Assembly (NCBI GenBank): GCA_903946925.1
Contig: CAJAXK010000120.1
Span: 1-53,338, forward strand
DNA length: 53,338 nucleotides
Direction: 5' to 3'
Source: an uncultured Bacteroidales bacterium
Lineage (GTDB): Bacteria > Bacteroidota > Bacteroidia > Bacteroidales > UBA4417
The notes under the pieces are model-generated. The model searched no databases and had not been told where the DNA came from. It saw nothing but the letters and a program-made list of their open reading frames with translations. This document shows positions 27,717-36,640 of this stretch, piece by piece (positions within the stretch are counted from its first letter, which is position 1; each line of letters opens with the position of its first letter). Made by a program: the position numbers and the translations under genes.

Positions 27717-29678
27717 CTAAACAATAGTCCTCCCCAATTGCCCGCTATCTATCAGGTTTGCAATACGTTTGGCATTAATATATTGTTTTTGCAGATCAAT
27801 GGTTATGTCATCCGATTCTGCGTTTTTTATCTTTTCGAGAAGTTCTTTCAAAATCTGTCTCACACGTTTCGATTTAAACGACAATATTGAATTTGGAATT
27901 AGGAAATCAAGTACTTCGTGCTCCTGCAATAAGCGTATTTTGCGTTTTTCCCAGTTGGGACTAAATGTATATTTGGTAGCTATCAGATCAATAACCGGCC
28001 CCGAAATGGCATTATCGGGATGGTTGGTGAGTTTTCGATAGTCAATATCCGGGTTAATTTTTAGTTCTTCAACACAAGTATTAAATATAAGCTGAAACTG
28101 GGAATTGCTGAAATCCAGGTCATCCGCTTTTATATCGTTTATAATAAAATTGGCTGCTTTCACTTTGTTCTTAACTGGTTCGCCTGTAAGGGGATCCGGA
28201 TAGTTGGTTTCTATATCATCATCGCCAAAAAGTAATAGTTGCCTGATAATTTCGCGTTCAATATCATCGGTGCTCAAAGCATCAAACGACTCAACCTGCT
28301 GCAATGCCGGCTCAGGAGCAAAAAGGTTGTCAATTTCATCAGCTTCCTGAACTGTGGCTCCCGATTTTTGTGTGGATTTTTTTCGCAGCAGTTTGTTCAG
28401 TTCGTTCATTATGGCCGATTCGTCCATTTGCATACGGTCGGCACTTTCCTTTACATAAGCAAGGCGTGTAAGCTGATCGGGGATTAATGAAATGCTCTCT
28501 ATAAAATCTTTTAGCACTGCAACCCTTTTCAGTGGATCGCGGCCGGTTTCGCTTAATAGCAAATCAATTTTAAAATGGATAAAGTCCTTGGCATTTTGTT
28601 GTATAAATTCCTGCACTTCGGCACCGCGGCGTGTCCTTGCATACGAATCCGGGTCTTCGCCATCGGGGAAAAGCACAACTTTAACGTTCATGCCCTGCTC
28701 CAAAATCATATCAATCCCTCTAAACGACGCTTTTATTCCTGCCGGATCGCCGTCGTAAAGTATGGTAATGTTAGTGGTATAACGTTTTATAAGCCGAATT
28801 TGGTCAACGGTGAGCGATGTTCCTGAAGAGGAAACCACATTTTGTACACCCGCACGGTACATGGAAATTACATCGGTATAACCTTCGACAAGGAAACACA
28901 TATCGTTGGCGGCAATGGCATGTTTGGCGAACGAAATTCCATAAAGGACTTTGCTCTTGTTATAAATTTCGCTTTCGGGCGAATTTACATATTTCGGTTT
29001 GGTTTTGTCGGAGGTCATAATGCGGCCGCCAAAACCAATAACACGCCCGGCTTGGCTATGGATTGGGAACATTACCCTTCCACGGAAACGGTCGTAAAGC
29101 TTTCCATCCTTGTTGATGCTCAAGCCCGATTTTTCAAGCATATCAATGCTGAAACCATTTTTCACGGCATATTTACTGAAAGCATCCCATTCATCCGGGC
29201 TATAGCCTAACTGGAATTCGTGTACGGTTTCGTCGCTAAAACTACGCCCATGGAAATACGACAAGCCAACAGATAAGCCCTCGTCGGTATCAAAAAGCTG
29301 GTTGGCAAAAAATTTGGCGGCAAAATCCGTAATGGCCATTAAGCCTTCGCGGGCAGATTTTTCGGCCACTTGTTCGGCAGTTTCAGCCAGTTCCTTTATT
29401 TCGATATTATACTTTTTTGCAAGGTACCGAAGAGCTTCAGGGTAGGTGAATTTTTCGTGTTCCATCACAAAATTAACCGAATTGCCAGCTTTGCCACAAC
29501 CAAAACACTTGTATATCCCTTTGTTTGGCGAAACATGGAACGAAGGAGTGCGCTCATTATGGAAAGGGCACAAACCTGTAAAATTGCTGCCACGCCTTTT
29601 CAGCGCAACGAAATCAGCAACAACCTCCTCCACACGGGCGGCATCAAAAATCTGTGATATGGTATCTTGAGGGATCAA
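27717..29678 (-). CDS. dnaG: DNA primase
   Basis: A 653-residue replication primase. The CHC2 zinc-binding domain uses Cys37, His40, Cys58 and Cys61 (CPFHNERTPSF and YKCFGCG). The RNA polymerase core includes GFGGRIM, and the TOPRIM motifs appear as LVEGYTDVIS and ILYDGDPAG. The C-terminal helicase-binding region starts near 430. Length and order are normal. It is divergent from the glycan operon. Confidence 0.97.
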   Translation of the reverse strand: MIPQDTISQIFDAARVEEVVADFVALKRRGSNFTGLCPFHNERTPSFHVSPNKGIYKCFGCGKAGNSVNFVMEHEKFTYPEALRYLAKKYNIEIKELAETAEQVAEKSAREGLMAITDFAAKFFANQLFDTDEGLSVGLSYFHGRSFSDETVHEFQLGYSPDEWDAFSKYAVKNGFSIDMLEKSGLSINKDGKLYDRFRGRVMFPIHSQAGRVIGFGGRIMTSDKTKPKYVNSPESEIYNKSKVLYGISFAKHAIAANDMCFLVEGYTDVISMYRAGVQNVVSSSGTSLTVDQIRLIKRYTTNITILYDGDPAGIKASFRGIDMILEQGMNVKVVLFPDGEDPDSYARTRRGAEVQEFIQQNAKDFIHFKIDLLLSETGRDPLKRVAVLKDFIESISLIPDQLTRLAYVKESADRMQMDESAIMNELNKLLRKKSTQKSGATVQEADEIDNLFAPEPALQQVESFDALSTDDIEREIIRQLLLFGDDDIETNYPDPLTGEPVKNKVKAANFIINDIKADDLDFSNSQFQLIFNTCVEELKINPDIDYRKLTNHPDNAISGPVIDLIATKYTFSPNWEKRKIRLLQEHEVLDFLIPNSILSFKSKRVRQILKELLEKIKNAESDDITIDLQKQYINAKRIANLIDSGQLGRTIV

Positions 29679-30227
29679 AAGCTGGTATTTTTTTTGGTAT
29701 GCAAAATAACAAAAAAAAGGGTTGCGGGAGGAGGTGGGGTTTCAATGTACCCTTAACATGCTTTGTTAAAACTCATTTGTTGACATAAAAACTTTCTCAA
29801 ACAATCTCTTTGCCACTGTTTATTGGCGAAGTGTGATAACTCTATAGAAAGCAACCGTATTCATTGATTCCGCATAAAGCAGTCATGTAAAACAAATTGA
29901 ACTGAACGCCAGGGCAATTGTTCTATTCAGGCTTTATTGGTAGCCGAATAATTTGAAACTTTTAAAAACAATATAATTTTGATAACTTTGCACTAAATTA
30001 CTTCAAAAGTGTATCTTAAAAAAGCAAACCCTTATTATTTGTTTTTGGACCACTAAGTTGTCAATTAATTTTAACAACGCCTGCGTTAATTTGACTTGTT
30101 ATCCTTTCGGGACTGACAGGGCGAAGCTATGCCAAAACAAAGTTGAAAACATGCACATTTCCGTGTTTAATTACTTATAAAAGAACGTACTGTTCAAGTT
30201 CTGACCTTATTCTAATATACAAAACAC
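29679..30227. other. Upstream region and long leader of the glycan operon
   Basis: About 550 bases without a convincing gene; the frame at 30143-30445 overlaps the next gene in another phase and has no recognisable features. Promoter boxes lie at 29952-29990, leaving a leader of roughly 230 bases before the first start codon. I see no terminator-antiterminator pair or riboswitch I could name in it. Confidence 0.45.
29952..29990 (+). promoter_or_regulatory. Promoter of the glycan operon
   Basis: TTTG (29952-29955), an 18-base spacer and TAATTTTG (29974-29981) fit the Bacteroidota consensus well. A second overlapping -7 box, TAACTTTG (29983-29990), follows immediately. Confidence 0.65.
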
Positions 30228-32753
30228 TTGAAACAGAACGAAATAAAAAACAGGACGAAACAAGAAATCATGAAACAAAAGCCTGCAAACAAACAATTAG
30301 TCAAGCCAATAGCCAAGGTGTCGATAAAAAAAGATGCCACAAAAGGCATTCAAAAACCTTTTTTTCTGGATCAATACATGGGAAAATTTGGTATTTGGAT
30401 TACGCTTGGTTTGGTTTCTGTATTGATATTCATCATTTTCTTTGACTTTATAATCGGGAATAAATACTATTTATTTAAGGATATTGGGAGTGATTCAATA
30501 AATATATCCCTACCTCAATTAACCCTGCTTTCAAAGTATATAAAAAGCGAGGGCTTTCCTATGTGGTCATTTGCACAAGGCATGGGACAAAACATTATGC
30601 CTAGCATTGCTGACCCTTTTAGCTGGATAGTATTGCTTTCGGGCACTGAAAACATTGCTTATGGATTTATATGGATGGAAATATCCAAGATGCTGCTTGC
30701 TGCAACTTTTTTCTATTTATTCCTTAAGCAATTAAAAGTATCCCACGTGGCTGGAATTGTTGGCACATTGCTATACACCTTTTCCGGGTTCATGATAATT
30801 GGCAGTGGGTGGGGGATTTTCTCGGCCGAAGCCTGTTTGCTTGCCCTTTTGTTGTTGGGTTTTGAAAAACTTTATAACCAAAATTCTTGGTATATATTCC
30901 CCATCGCAGTAGCATTTATTGTTATGCTTCAACCTTTTGACCTATATTTGTATGGTTTATTCCTGATTTTATATTTTATACTCAGGATACTAACATCTGA
31001 AGATGGATCATGGAGAAAATTTGGTTTTCTATCCTTAAAAATGGCAGGTTTTGTGGCTCTTGGAGTTTTGATCAGCTCATTTTTCCTTTTACCGACAATC
31101 CAATTAATACTCGACAGCCCTAGGGTTGGTGGGAATTCGTCATACGCCAACAAACTGCTTTCCCATCCTGTTTTTGCACCCGAAGGAAGTATCCATAACA
31201 CTACAGCCATTATGCGGTTTTTCTCCAACGACCTACTTGGTAATGGCAGCGATTTTAAAGGTTGGTATAATTATCTTGAAGCGCCAATGGTATATATCGG
31301 ACTGTTGCCTTTGTTGCTTTTCCCTCAGATTTTTATGTTTGTTGAAAAAAAGAAAAAAATTGTTTACGGCCTTTTCATTGCTATTTTTCTTATACCATTT
31401 GTGTTGCCGTTTTTCCGTTATGCTTTTTGGCTTTTTTCAGGAGACTACTACCGTGGGTTTTCAATTTTTATTTCTTTGGCTTTCCTTCTCTTTAGTCTTT
31501 TAGCGATAAATGAATTGGATAAGGTCAAAAAAATAAACCTCCCACTGTTAATAGCAACAATGGCCGGATTGTCAGCTTTGCTTTACTTCCCTTATACAAA
31601 CATCAATCAAGTAATTGAAAAAGATTTACGCTCATTGACTTTGCTGTTCCTATTCATCTATTCAGGAATAATAGTCATACTTGGTTATAGCAACAATCGA
31701 AATATTGGCAAGGCTTTATTGATTATCGTTGTTTTTATTGAAATCGGCTACATAAACTCCTCATCGATTAAAGAGCGGGTTGTACTTACAAAGCGCGAAT
31801 CGCTTCAAAAAACTGGATATAACGACAATACCATTGAGGCAACTGCTTTTGTAAAATCAATTGATAAAGGATTTTTTAGAATCAACAAGGAATATGCTTC
31901 CGGCCCAGCCATACATACAAGTTATAATGATGCAAAAATGCAGGATTATTATGGCACGTCCTCCTACACCTCGTTCAATCAAAAATATTACATCAAGTTT
32001 TTGGAAGAGACAGGCATAATCGAAAAAGGGAAGGAGTTTCAGTCAAGGTGGGCATCCGGGCTTATGTCAAGGCCTTTTTTGCAATTTTTTGGTAGTGTAA
32101 AATACATTTTCACCAAGCAGCCCAAATCGCAATTCCTTCAACTTGGTTATGACTCTATTTCGCAACAAGGCGATGTTAAAATACTCAAAAACAGATATTT
32201 TATGCCACTTGGCTTTACATATAACAAATACATCCCATTTAACCAGTTTCAAAAACTGTCCTTGCTACAGAAGCAATTTGTGCTTTTAAAAGCATTTGTA
32301 GCCGAAGATCCTGTATTGCCTCAATTTAAAGGCTATACAGCTTTTGCAATTCAGGATACTTCAAAAAACTACACTTGGGATGAATTGTCGTTGGACGTAA
32401 ACATTTGTAAATCGGACACATTGGCAATGACCAGTTTTTCGAACAATCGAATAACAGGTTCTGTTGAGTTAAAAGAAGCCAAGTTATTGTTTTTCAGCAT
32501 CCCTTATGATAAAGGATGGCTTTGTAAAGTTGACAATAAACCAAAAGAACTTTTGTTGGTGAACATTGGCTTTATGGGTCTTGATCTGCAACCTGGAAAA
32601 CACACGATTGAATTGTTTTATAAACCACCCTATTTCGGATTAAGCCTTTTTGTATCCATTGCTGGGTTATTGGTCTATTTTGTTATTATTGGAATAAAAT
32701 ATGTGTTTGACAAGAAAACCACAAATTTAGCAACACCAATAAATAGCTTATGA
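30228..32753 (+). CDS. YfhO-family membrane glycosyltransferase (GT-C type)
   Basis: An 841-residue protein with about 14 membrane helices between residues 50 and 510, then an extracytoplasmic beta domain and a last helix near 810-830. Signature pieces are the first-loop LFKDIGSDSINISLPQL, SGDYYRGFSIF, and FSIPYDKGWLCKVDNKPKE with LQPGKHTIELFYKPP near the end, as in YfhO. In Bacillus and Listeria, YfhO-type proteins transfer sugars from undecaprenyl phosphate, delivered by CsbB/GtrB and flipped by GtcA, onto surface polymers. Homologues of both partners close this operon. An ATG at 30270 is an alternative start. The stop overlaps the rfbF start (ATGA), implying translational coupling. Confidence 0.85.
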   Translation: MKQNEIKNRTKQEIMKQKPANKQLVKPIAKVSIKKDATKGIQKPFFLDQYMGKFGIWITLGLVSVLIFIIFFDFIIGNKYYLFKDIGSDSINISLPQLTLLSKYIKSEGFPMWSFAQGMGQNIMPSIADPFSWIVLLSGTENIAYGFIWMEISKMLLAATFFYLFLKQLKVSHVAGIVGTLLYTFSGFMIIGSGWGIFSAEACLLALLLLGFEKLYNQNSWYIFPIAVAFIVMLQPFDLYLYGLFLILYFILRILTSEDGSWRKFGFLSLKMAGFVALGVLISSFFLLPTIQLILDSPRVGGNSSYANKLLSHPVFAPEGSIHNTTAIMRFFSNDLLGNGSDFKGWYNYLEAPMVYIGLLPLLLFPQIFMFVEKKKKIVYGLFIAIFLIPFVLPFFRYAFWLFSGDYYRGFSIFISLAFLLFSLLAINELDKVKKINLPLLIATMAGLSALLYFPYTNINQVIEKDLRSLTLLFLFIYSGIIVILGYSNNRNIGKALLIIVVFIEIGYINSSSIKERVVLTKRESLQKTGYNDNTIEATAFVKSIDKGFFRINKEYASGPAIHTSYNDAKMQDYYGTSSYTSFNQKYYIKFLEETGIIEKGKEFQSRWASGLMSRPFLQFFGSVKYIFTKQPKSQFLQLGYDSISQQGDVKILKNRYFMPLGFTYNKYIPFNQFQKLSLLQKQFVLLKAFVAEDPVLPQFKGYTAFAIQDTSKNYTWDELSLDVNICKSDTLAMTSFSNNRITGSVELKEAKLLFFSIPYDKGWLCKVDNKPKELLLVNIGFMGLDLQPGKHTIELFYKPPYFGLSLFVSIAGLLVYFVIIGIKYVFDKKTTNLATPINSL

Positions 32754-33526
32754 AAGTAGTTATTCTTGCAGGAGGATTGGGTTCGCGTTTATCCGAAGAA
32801 ACCACTTTGCGGCCAAAACCCATGGTCGAGATAGGAGGGAAACCGATACTATGGCACATCATGAAAATATATTCTTTGTATGGGTTTAACGAATTTATAA
32901 TCCTTTGTGGATATAAAGGATATATGATAAAGGAATATTTTGCCAACTATTACCTTCATATGGCCGACCTGACTATTGACATGACGACCAATTCCATACA
33001 ACACCACAGTACTCATGCCGAACCCTGGAAAGTTACATTGGTTGATACAGGATTAGATACCATGACAGGGTGCAGGATCAAAAAAGTGAGGGAATATATT
33101 GGTTCGGAACCATTTATGTTGACTTATGGGGACGGCGTTTCAGATGTAAATATTGACAGTTTGATTTCATTTCATAAAAGTCACGGAAAAGCAATCACCA
33201 TGACTTCGGTTCAACCTGAAGGACGATACGGTTCATTGGTTGTGAACGACGATCAAAAAGTTGTTTCGTTCCAGGAAAAACCGAAGGGGGATGGCGCATG
33301 GATCAATGCTGGATTTTTTGTTTGCCAACCCGAAGTATTCGACCATATCCCTGATGGGGAAAAAGTGATTTTTGAACGCGAACCTCTCGAAAGCCTGTCT
33401 AAATCAGGTGAACTATATACTTTCAAACATGATGGGTTCTGGAAACCAATGGACACCCAACGCGATAAAACCCAATTGGAAGAATTGATTGATCAAAACA
33501 AAGCTCCGTGGATAAAATGGCAATAA
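32750..33526 (+). CDS. rfbF: Glucose-1-phosphate cytidylyltransferase
   Basis: A 258-residue nucleotidyltransferase that makes CDP-glucose from CTP and glucose 1-phosphate, the first step of CDP-3,6-dideoxysugar synthesis. The N-terminal signature AGGLGSRLSEETTLRPKPM and GGKPILWHIMK match RfbF, with YGDGVSDVNID as the metal-binding strand and INAGFFV, FWKPMDTQRD near the end. Length equals the Salmonella enzyme to within a residue or two. It overlaps the upstream gene by four bases and is followed by rfbG. Confidence 0.97.
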   Translation: MKVVILAGGLGSRLSEETTLRPKPMVEIGGKPILWHIMKIYSLYGFNEFIILCGYKGYMIKEYFANYYLHMADLTIDMTTNSIQHHSTHAEPWKVTLVDTGLDTMTGCRIKKVREYIGSEPFMLTYGDGVSDVNIDSLISFHKSHGKAITMTSVQPEGRYGSLVVNDDQKVVSFQEKPKGDGAWINAGFFVCQPEVFDHIPDGEKVIFEREPLESLSKSGELYTFKHDGFWKPMDTQRDKTQLEELIDQNKAPWIKWQ

Positions 33527-33544
33527 TCGATCTATCCTACAGCC

Positions 33545-34624
33545 ATGAAGAATAGTTTGTTCAACAACATATATCAGGGCCGAAAAGTCCTTGTAACCGG
33601 ACATACCGGTTTTAAGGGTTCATGGCTTTGCTTAATGCTGCATAAACTTGGTGCTGAGGTTTATGGCTATGCATTACCTCCTCCTACGAATCCAAGTTTA
33701 TTTGTCGAAGCAAATATTGGGGAAATAATGGCCTCGCATATCGGGGATATTAGGGATTATGAATTGCTACTTAAAACCCTTTTTGAGGTTAGGCCTGAAA
33801 TCGTGATACACATGGCGGCACAACCACTTGTAAGGGAGTCGTACAGGAATCCGCGCGAAACATTTGAAATTAACGTGATGGGCACAGTTAATTTATTTGA
33901 CGCTATCCTTCAGGTGAACAGCGTAAAAGCAATCCTTAATGTTACTACTGATAAATGTTATGAAAATAGGGAATGGCATTGGGGTTACCGCGAAAATGAA
34001 CCCATGGGTGGTTACGATCCATATTCGAACAGCAAAGGCTGCTCCGAATTGGTAGCCGCATCATTCAGAAATTCATTCTTCAATCCTTCAAAATACGGAG
34101 ATCATGGTGTGGCTTTAGCAACCGCACGGGCTGGAAATGTTATTGGTGGTGGCGATTGGGCCAACGACCGTCTCATACCAGATTTTATCCGCTCCATTTC
34201 GATTGGCGAAAAAGTTAAAATCCGCAGCCCTTACGCCATTCGTCCGTGGCAGCATGTACTGGAACCATTAACGGGCTATTTGACCCTGTGTGAAAAGCTC
34301 TTCGCCGAAGGTTCAGCTTTTGCTGAAGCCTGGAATTTCGGGCCAGAAGATAAAGATGCAAAAAATGTGGAATGGATAACCCAAACCATTTGCAAACTTT
34401 GGGGGAATAATGCTGAATTTGAAATAGATAAAAAGCCACAACCCCACGAAGCTAATTATTTAAAACTTGATTGCTCAAAAGCTAAAGCCGAACTTGGATG
34501 GGTTCCAAAATGGGATATCGAAACAACCCTCAAAAGTATTGTGGATTGGAACAAGTCTTTTATTGCAGGTGATAATATCCGCATAGTTACAGAAAATCAG
34601 ATTGATCGCTACTTTGCCACATAA
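33545..34624 (+). CDS. rfbG: CDP-glucose 4,6-dehydratase
   Basis: A 359-residue extended SDR that converts CDP-glucose to CDP-4-keto-6-deoxyglucose. The NAD-binding motif is GHTGFKGSW; the active-site strand reads NVTTDKCYENREW; the Tyr-Lys pair is in YSNSKG; ARAGNVIGGGDW follows. All are diagnostic of RfbG. The start ATG lies 18 bases after rfbF. Confidence 0.97.
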   Translation: MKNSLFNNIYQGRKVLVTGHTGFKGSWLCLMLHKLGAEVYGYALPPPTNPSLFVEANIGEIMASHIGDIRDYELLLKTLFEVRPEIVIHMAAQPLVRESYRNPRETFEINVMGTVNLFDAILQVNSVKAILNVTTDKCYENREWHWGYRENEPMGGYDPYSNSKGCSELVAASFRNSFFNPSKYGDHGVALATARAGNVIGGGDWANDRLIPDFIRSISIGEKVKIRSPYAIRPWQHVLEPLTGYLTLCEKLFAEGSAFAEAWNFGPEDKDAKNVEWITQTICKLWGNNAEFEIDKKPQPHEANYLKLDCSKAKAELGWVPKWDIETTLKSIVDWNKSFIAGDNIRIVTENQIDRYFAT

Positions 34625-34647
34625 AATATCCAGTAAATTAAATTAGG

Positions 34648-34767
34648 ATGAAAATGAACAATTTAGAATTATTCTGCCAAATTGGTCTCGATTCTTTTAT
34701 TAATCAAGAATGTGACAAAAACATCGATTGGTTAGATTTCTTTCAACTATCTGACGAAATAAAATGA
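34648..34767 (+). CDS. Unrecognised 39-codon ORF between rfbG and the antitoxin gene
   Basis: The frame starts MKMNNLELFC and ends FFQLSDEIK. I do not recognise it. It is acidic and could be a small protein, a remnant of another gene or a chance frame. It lies 23 bases after rfbG with no strong ribosome binding site. Confidence 0.25.
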   Translation: MKMNNLELFCQIGLDSFINQECDKNIDWLDFFQLSDEIK

Positions 34768-34833
34768 AGTCAAGTTCAGATATAATTGCATCATAGTTAT
34801 GTGTGATTTCAAAAAACACCCAAATTGCTGATT

Positions 34834-35052
34834 ATGGAAGTCATAAAAAGAATTGTATCCCGAAAAAACTTCAGGATATATAACATCCCCGAAAGCTTTG
34901 GCGAAAAAGCCGAAGTTATAATACTTCCTTATCAGGAAGAAAAAAACCTGACCGACCATAATGAATCATTTTACCTGATGAAAGCTCAGGAGCAAAATGG
35001 ATCGGTATCAATGTTGAACGAACCGGAGGAGGACGCCTGGAATGATTTATAA
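34834..35052 (+). CDS. Antitoxin-like small protein preceding the MazF-like domain
   Basis: A 72-residue protein from the ATG at 34834 (the frame is open to a TTG at 34825). It starts MEVIKRIVSRKNFRIYNIP, a short strand-rich section, and ends with an acidic EEDAWNDL tail, the pattern of small antitoxins paired with PemK/MazF-type toxins in Bacteroidota. Its 3' end overlaps the downstream frame by 11 bases, the usual translational coupling of toxin-antitoxin pairs. Normal role: bind and neutralise the toxin and repress the promoter. The family call is by pattern and context. Confidence 0.65.
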   Translation: MEVIKRIVSRKNFRIYNIPESFGEKAEVIILPYQEEKNLTDHNESFYLMKAQEQNGSVSMLNEPEEDAWNDL

Positions 35053-36637
35053 AGGAAAAATATTCAAAATCCCTTTCCCGTTTACCGATTTGTCTGCTCT
35101 TAAAAAAAGGCCTGTATTGGCATTGTCGGAACCTAATGAGTATGGCGATATAAGGTTTGCATTTGTTACAACCAAAAATCATCCTGGCAGCAATCAGGTT
35201 GCACTGAAGGAAACCGATTTTATTTCCGAGCCTTTACCATTAAAATCATTTATACAACTCGACAAACTTTTATTGTTGAATAAGGAGATTATCATTAAAG
35301 AACTGGCCAGGCTCAAGGAAACGGTGATACTCAAACTTCAAAGGCGATTAGTAACCAACGAAACAGAAATATTCTACCACGACCGTTTTTCGAATACTGA
35401 ATTTATCCCCGGACAATCACGCGTTAATTACGCCGGCCGCGTATTCGACGAAAAAGAAATTATTAATGCCGTTGATGCTTCCCTCGATTTCTGGCTTACT
35501 GAAGGCCGTTTCTCCGAAGAATTTGCAGAAAAAATATCCGATTTTCTAGGCATAGAGCATGTTTTGCTTACAAACTCAGGTTCTTCCGCCAATCTGCTTG
35601 CGTTCTCGGCTCTGACTTCCGAAAAACTTGGCGATAAACGGCTGAAACCCGGCGACGAAGTGATTTCTGTTGCTGCAGGTTTCCCGGCAACTATCACACC
35701 TATCATCCAATATGGATTAATCCCTGTATTTATTGATGTTGATATCCCTACCTACAATATCAATATCGAAATGATGCGAAAGGCAATCACTTCCAAAACC
35801 CGGTGTATTTTTATTGCACATACATTGGGAAACCCTTTCAACCTTGATGAGGTGATGAACCTCGCCAACGAAAATAATCTTTGGGTAATTGAAGATAATT
35901 GCGATGCCTTTGGCAGCGAATACAAGGGGCGAAAAACCGGTACTTTTGGGCACCTTTCAACTATCTCGTTCTATCCGGCACACCATATTACTACAGGTGA
36001 AGGCGGGGCAATTTGTACCAACGACCCTCAATTGGCCAATTTAGTCCGTGCTTTCCGGGACTGGGGCCGTGATTGTTATTGCGCTGGTGGCGAAAACAAT
36101 ACCTGTGGAAAAAGATATTCGCAACAATTTGGTCAATTACCTTTTGGGTACGACCATAAATATGTATATTCCGAAATTGGCTATAACCTCAAAATGACCG
36201 ATTTACAAGCAGCAATAGGTTGTGCGCAAATTGACAAATTACCTCAATTTTGCCTTAGCCGAAAAGGGAATTTTAACGAATGGATGAGGATATTTTCAAA
36301 TTACGGACAGTATTTTATACTTCCAAAAGCAACTGAAAATTCGGATCCTGCTTGGTTTGCTTTTATTGTTACCCTTAAGGAAAACTGCCCTTTTAAACGG
36401 GATGAACTTACCCGCTTTTTAAGCGAAAAATTGATCGAGACCAGAAACCTTTTTGCCGGCAATATAATCAAGCAACCTGCCTTTGTGGACAAAAACTGGC
36501 GTATGGCCGATCATCTCGGAAATACAGATTATATAATGAACAACACTTTTTTCCTTGGGACATATCCCGGGTTAAAGCCTGAAATGTTCGATTATACTGA
36601 AAAAGTCCTTGCCGATTTCATTTCTTCAATCAAATAA
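35042..36637 (+). CDS. rfbH: In-frame fusion of a MazF/PemK-like toxin domain with RfbH (CDP-4-keto-6-deoxyglucose 3-dehydrase)
   Basis: A 531-residue frame with two parts. Residues 1 to about 103 match PemK/MazF-type toxins: IFKIPFPFTDLSALKKRPVLALS (Arg23), then AFVTTKNHP (Thr43/Thr44), SFIQLDKLLLLNKE and KELARLK. From about 115 (EFIPGQSRVNYAGRVFDEKE) it is RfbH/E1, which removes the C3 hydroxyl of CDP-4-keto-6-deoxyglucose with PMP and a 2Fe-2S cluster. His315 replaces the PLP lysine in YPAHHITTGEGG. The cluster pattern CX57CXCX7C is fully preserved (DNCD, DCYC, NNTC). No stop or ATG separates the parts. A GTG at 35324 (Val95) would give a 437-residue protein, the length of Salmonella RfbH. 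The toxin looks inserted at the 5' end of rfbH. Confidence 0.85.
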   Translation: MIYKGKIFKIPFPFTDLSALKKRPVLALSEPNEYGDIRFAFVTTKNHPGSNQVALKETDFISEPLPLKSFIQLDKLLLLNKEIIIKELARLKETVILKLQRRLVTNETEIFYHDRFSNTEFIPGQSRVNYAGRVFDEKEIINAVDASLDFWLTEGRFSEEFAEKISDFLGIEHVLLTNSGSSANLLAFSALTSEKLGDKRLKPGDEVISVAAGFPATITPIIQYGLIPVFIDVDIPTYNINIEMMRKAITSKTRCIFIAHTLGNPFNLDEVMNLANENNLWVIEDNCDAFGSEYKGRKTGTFGHLSTISFYPAHHITTGEGGAICTNDPQLANLVRAFRDWGRDCYCAGGENNTCGKRYSQQFGQLPFGYDHKYVYSEIGYNLKMTDLQAAIGCAQIDKLPQFCLSRKGNFNEWMRIFSNYGQYFILPKATENSDPAWFAFIVTLKENCPFKRDELTRFLSEKLIETRNLFAGNIIKQPAFVDKNWRMADHLGNTDYIMNNTFFLGTYPGLKPEMFDYTEKVLADFISSIK

Positions 36638-36640
36638 GAA

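Noticed and set aside
30143-30445. 100-codon frame overlapping the start of the YfhO-type gene
   Set aside because: It is in another phase of a clearly coding region for much of its length, and has no domain or ribosome binding site.
35042-35350. Toxin domain as an ordinary N-terminal extension of RfbH
   Set aside because: The KKRPVLALS and FVTTK strands and the overlapping antitoxin-like gene fit MazF/PemK, and RfbH proteins I know start about 30 residues before the FIPG motif.
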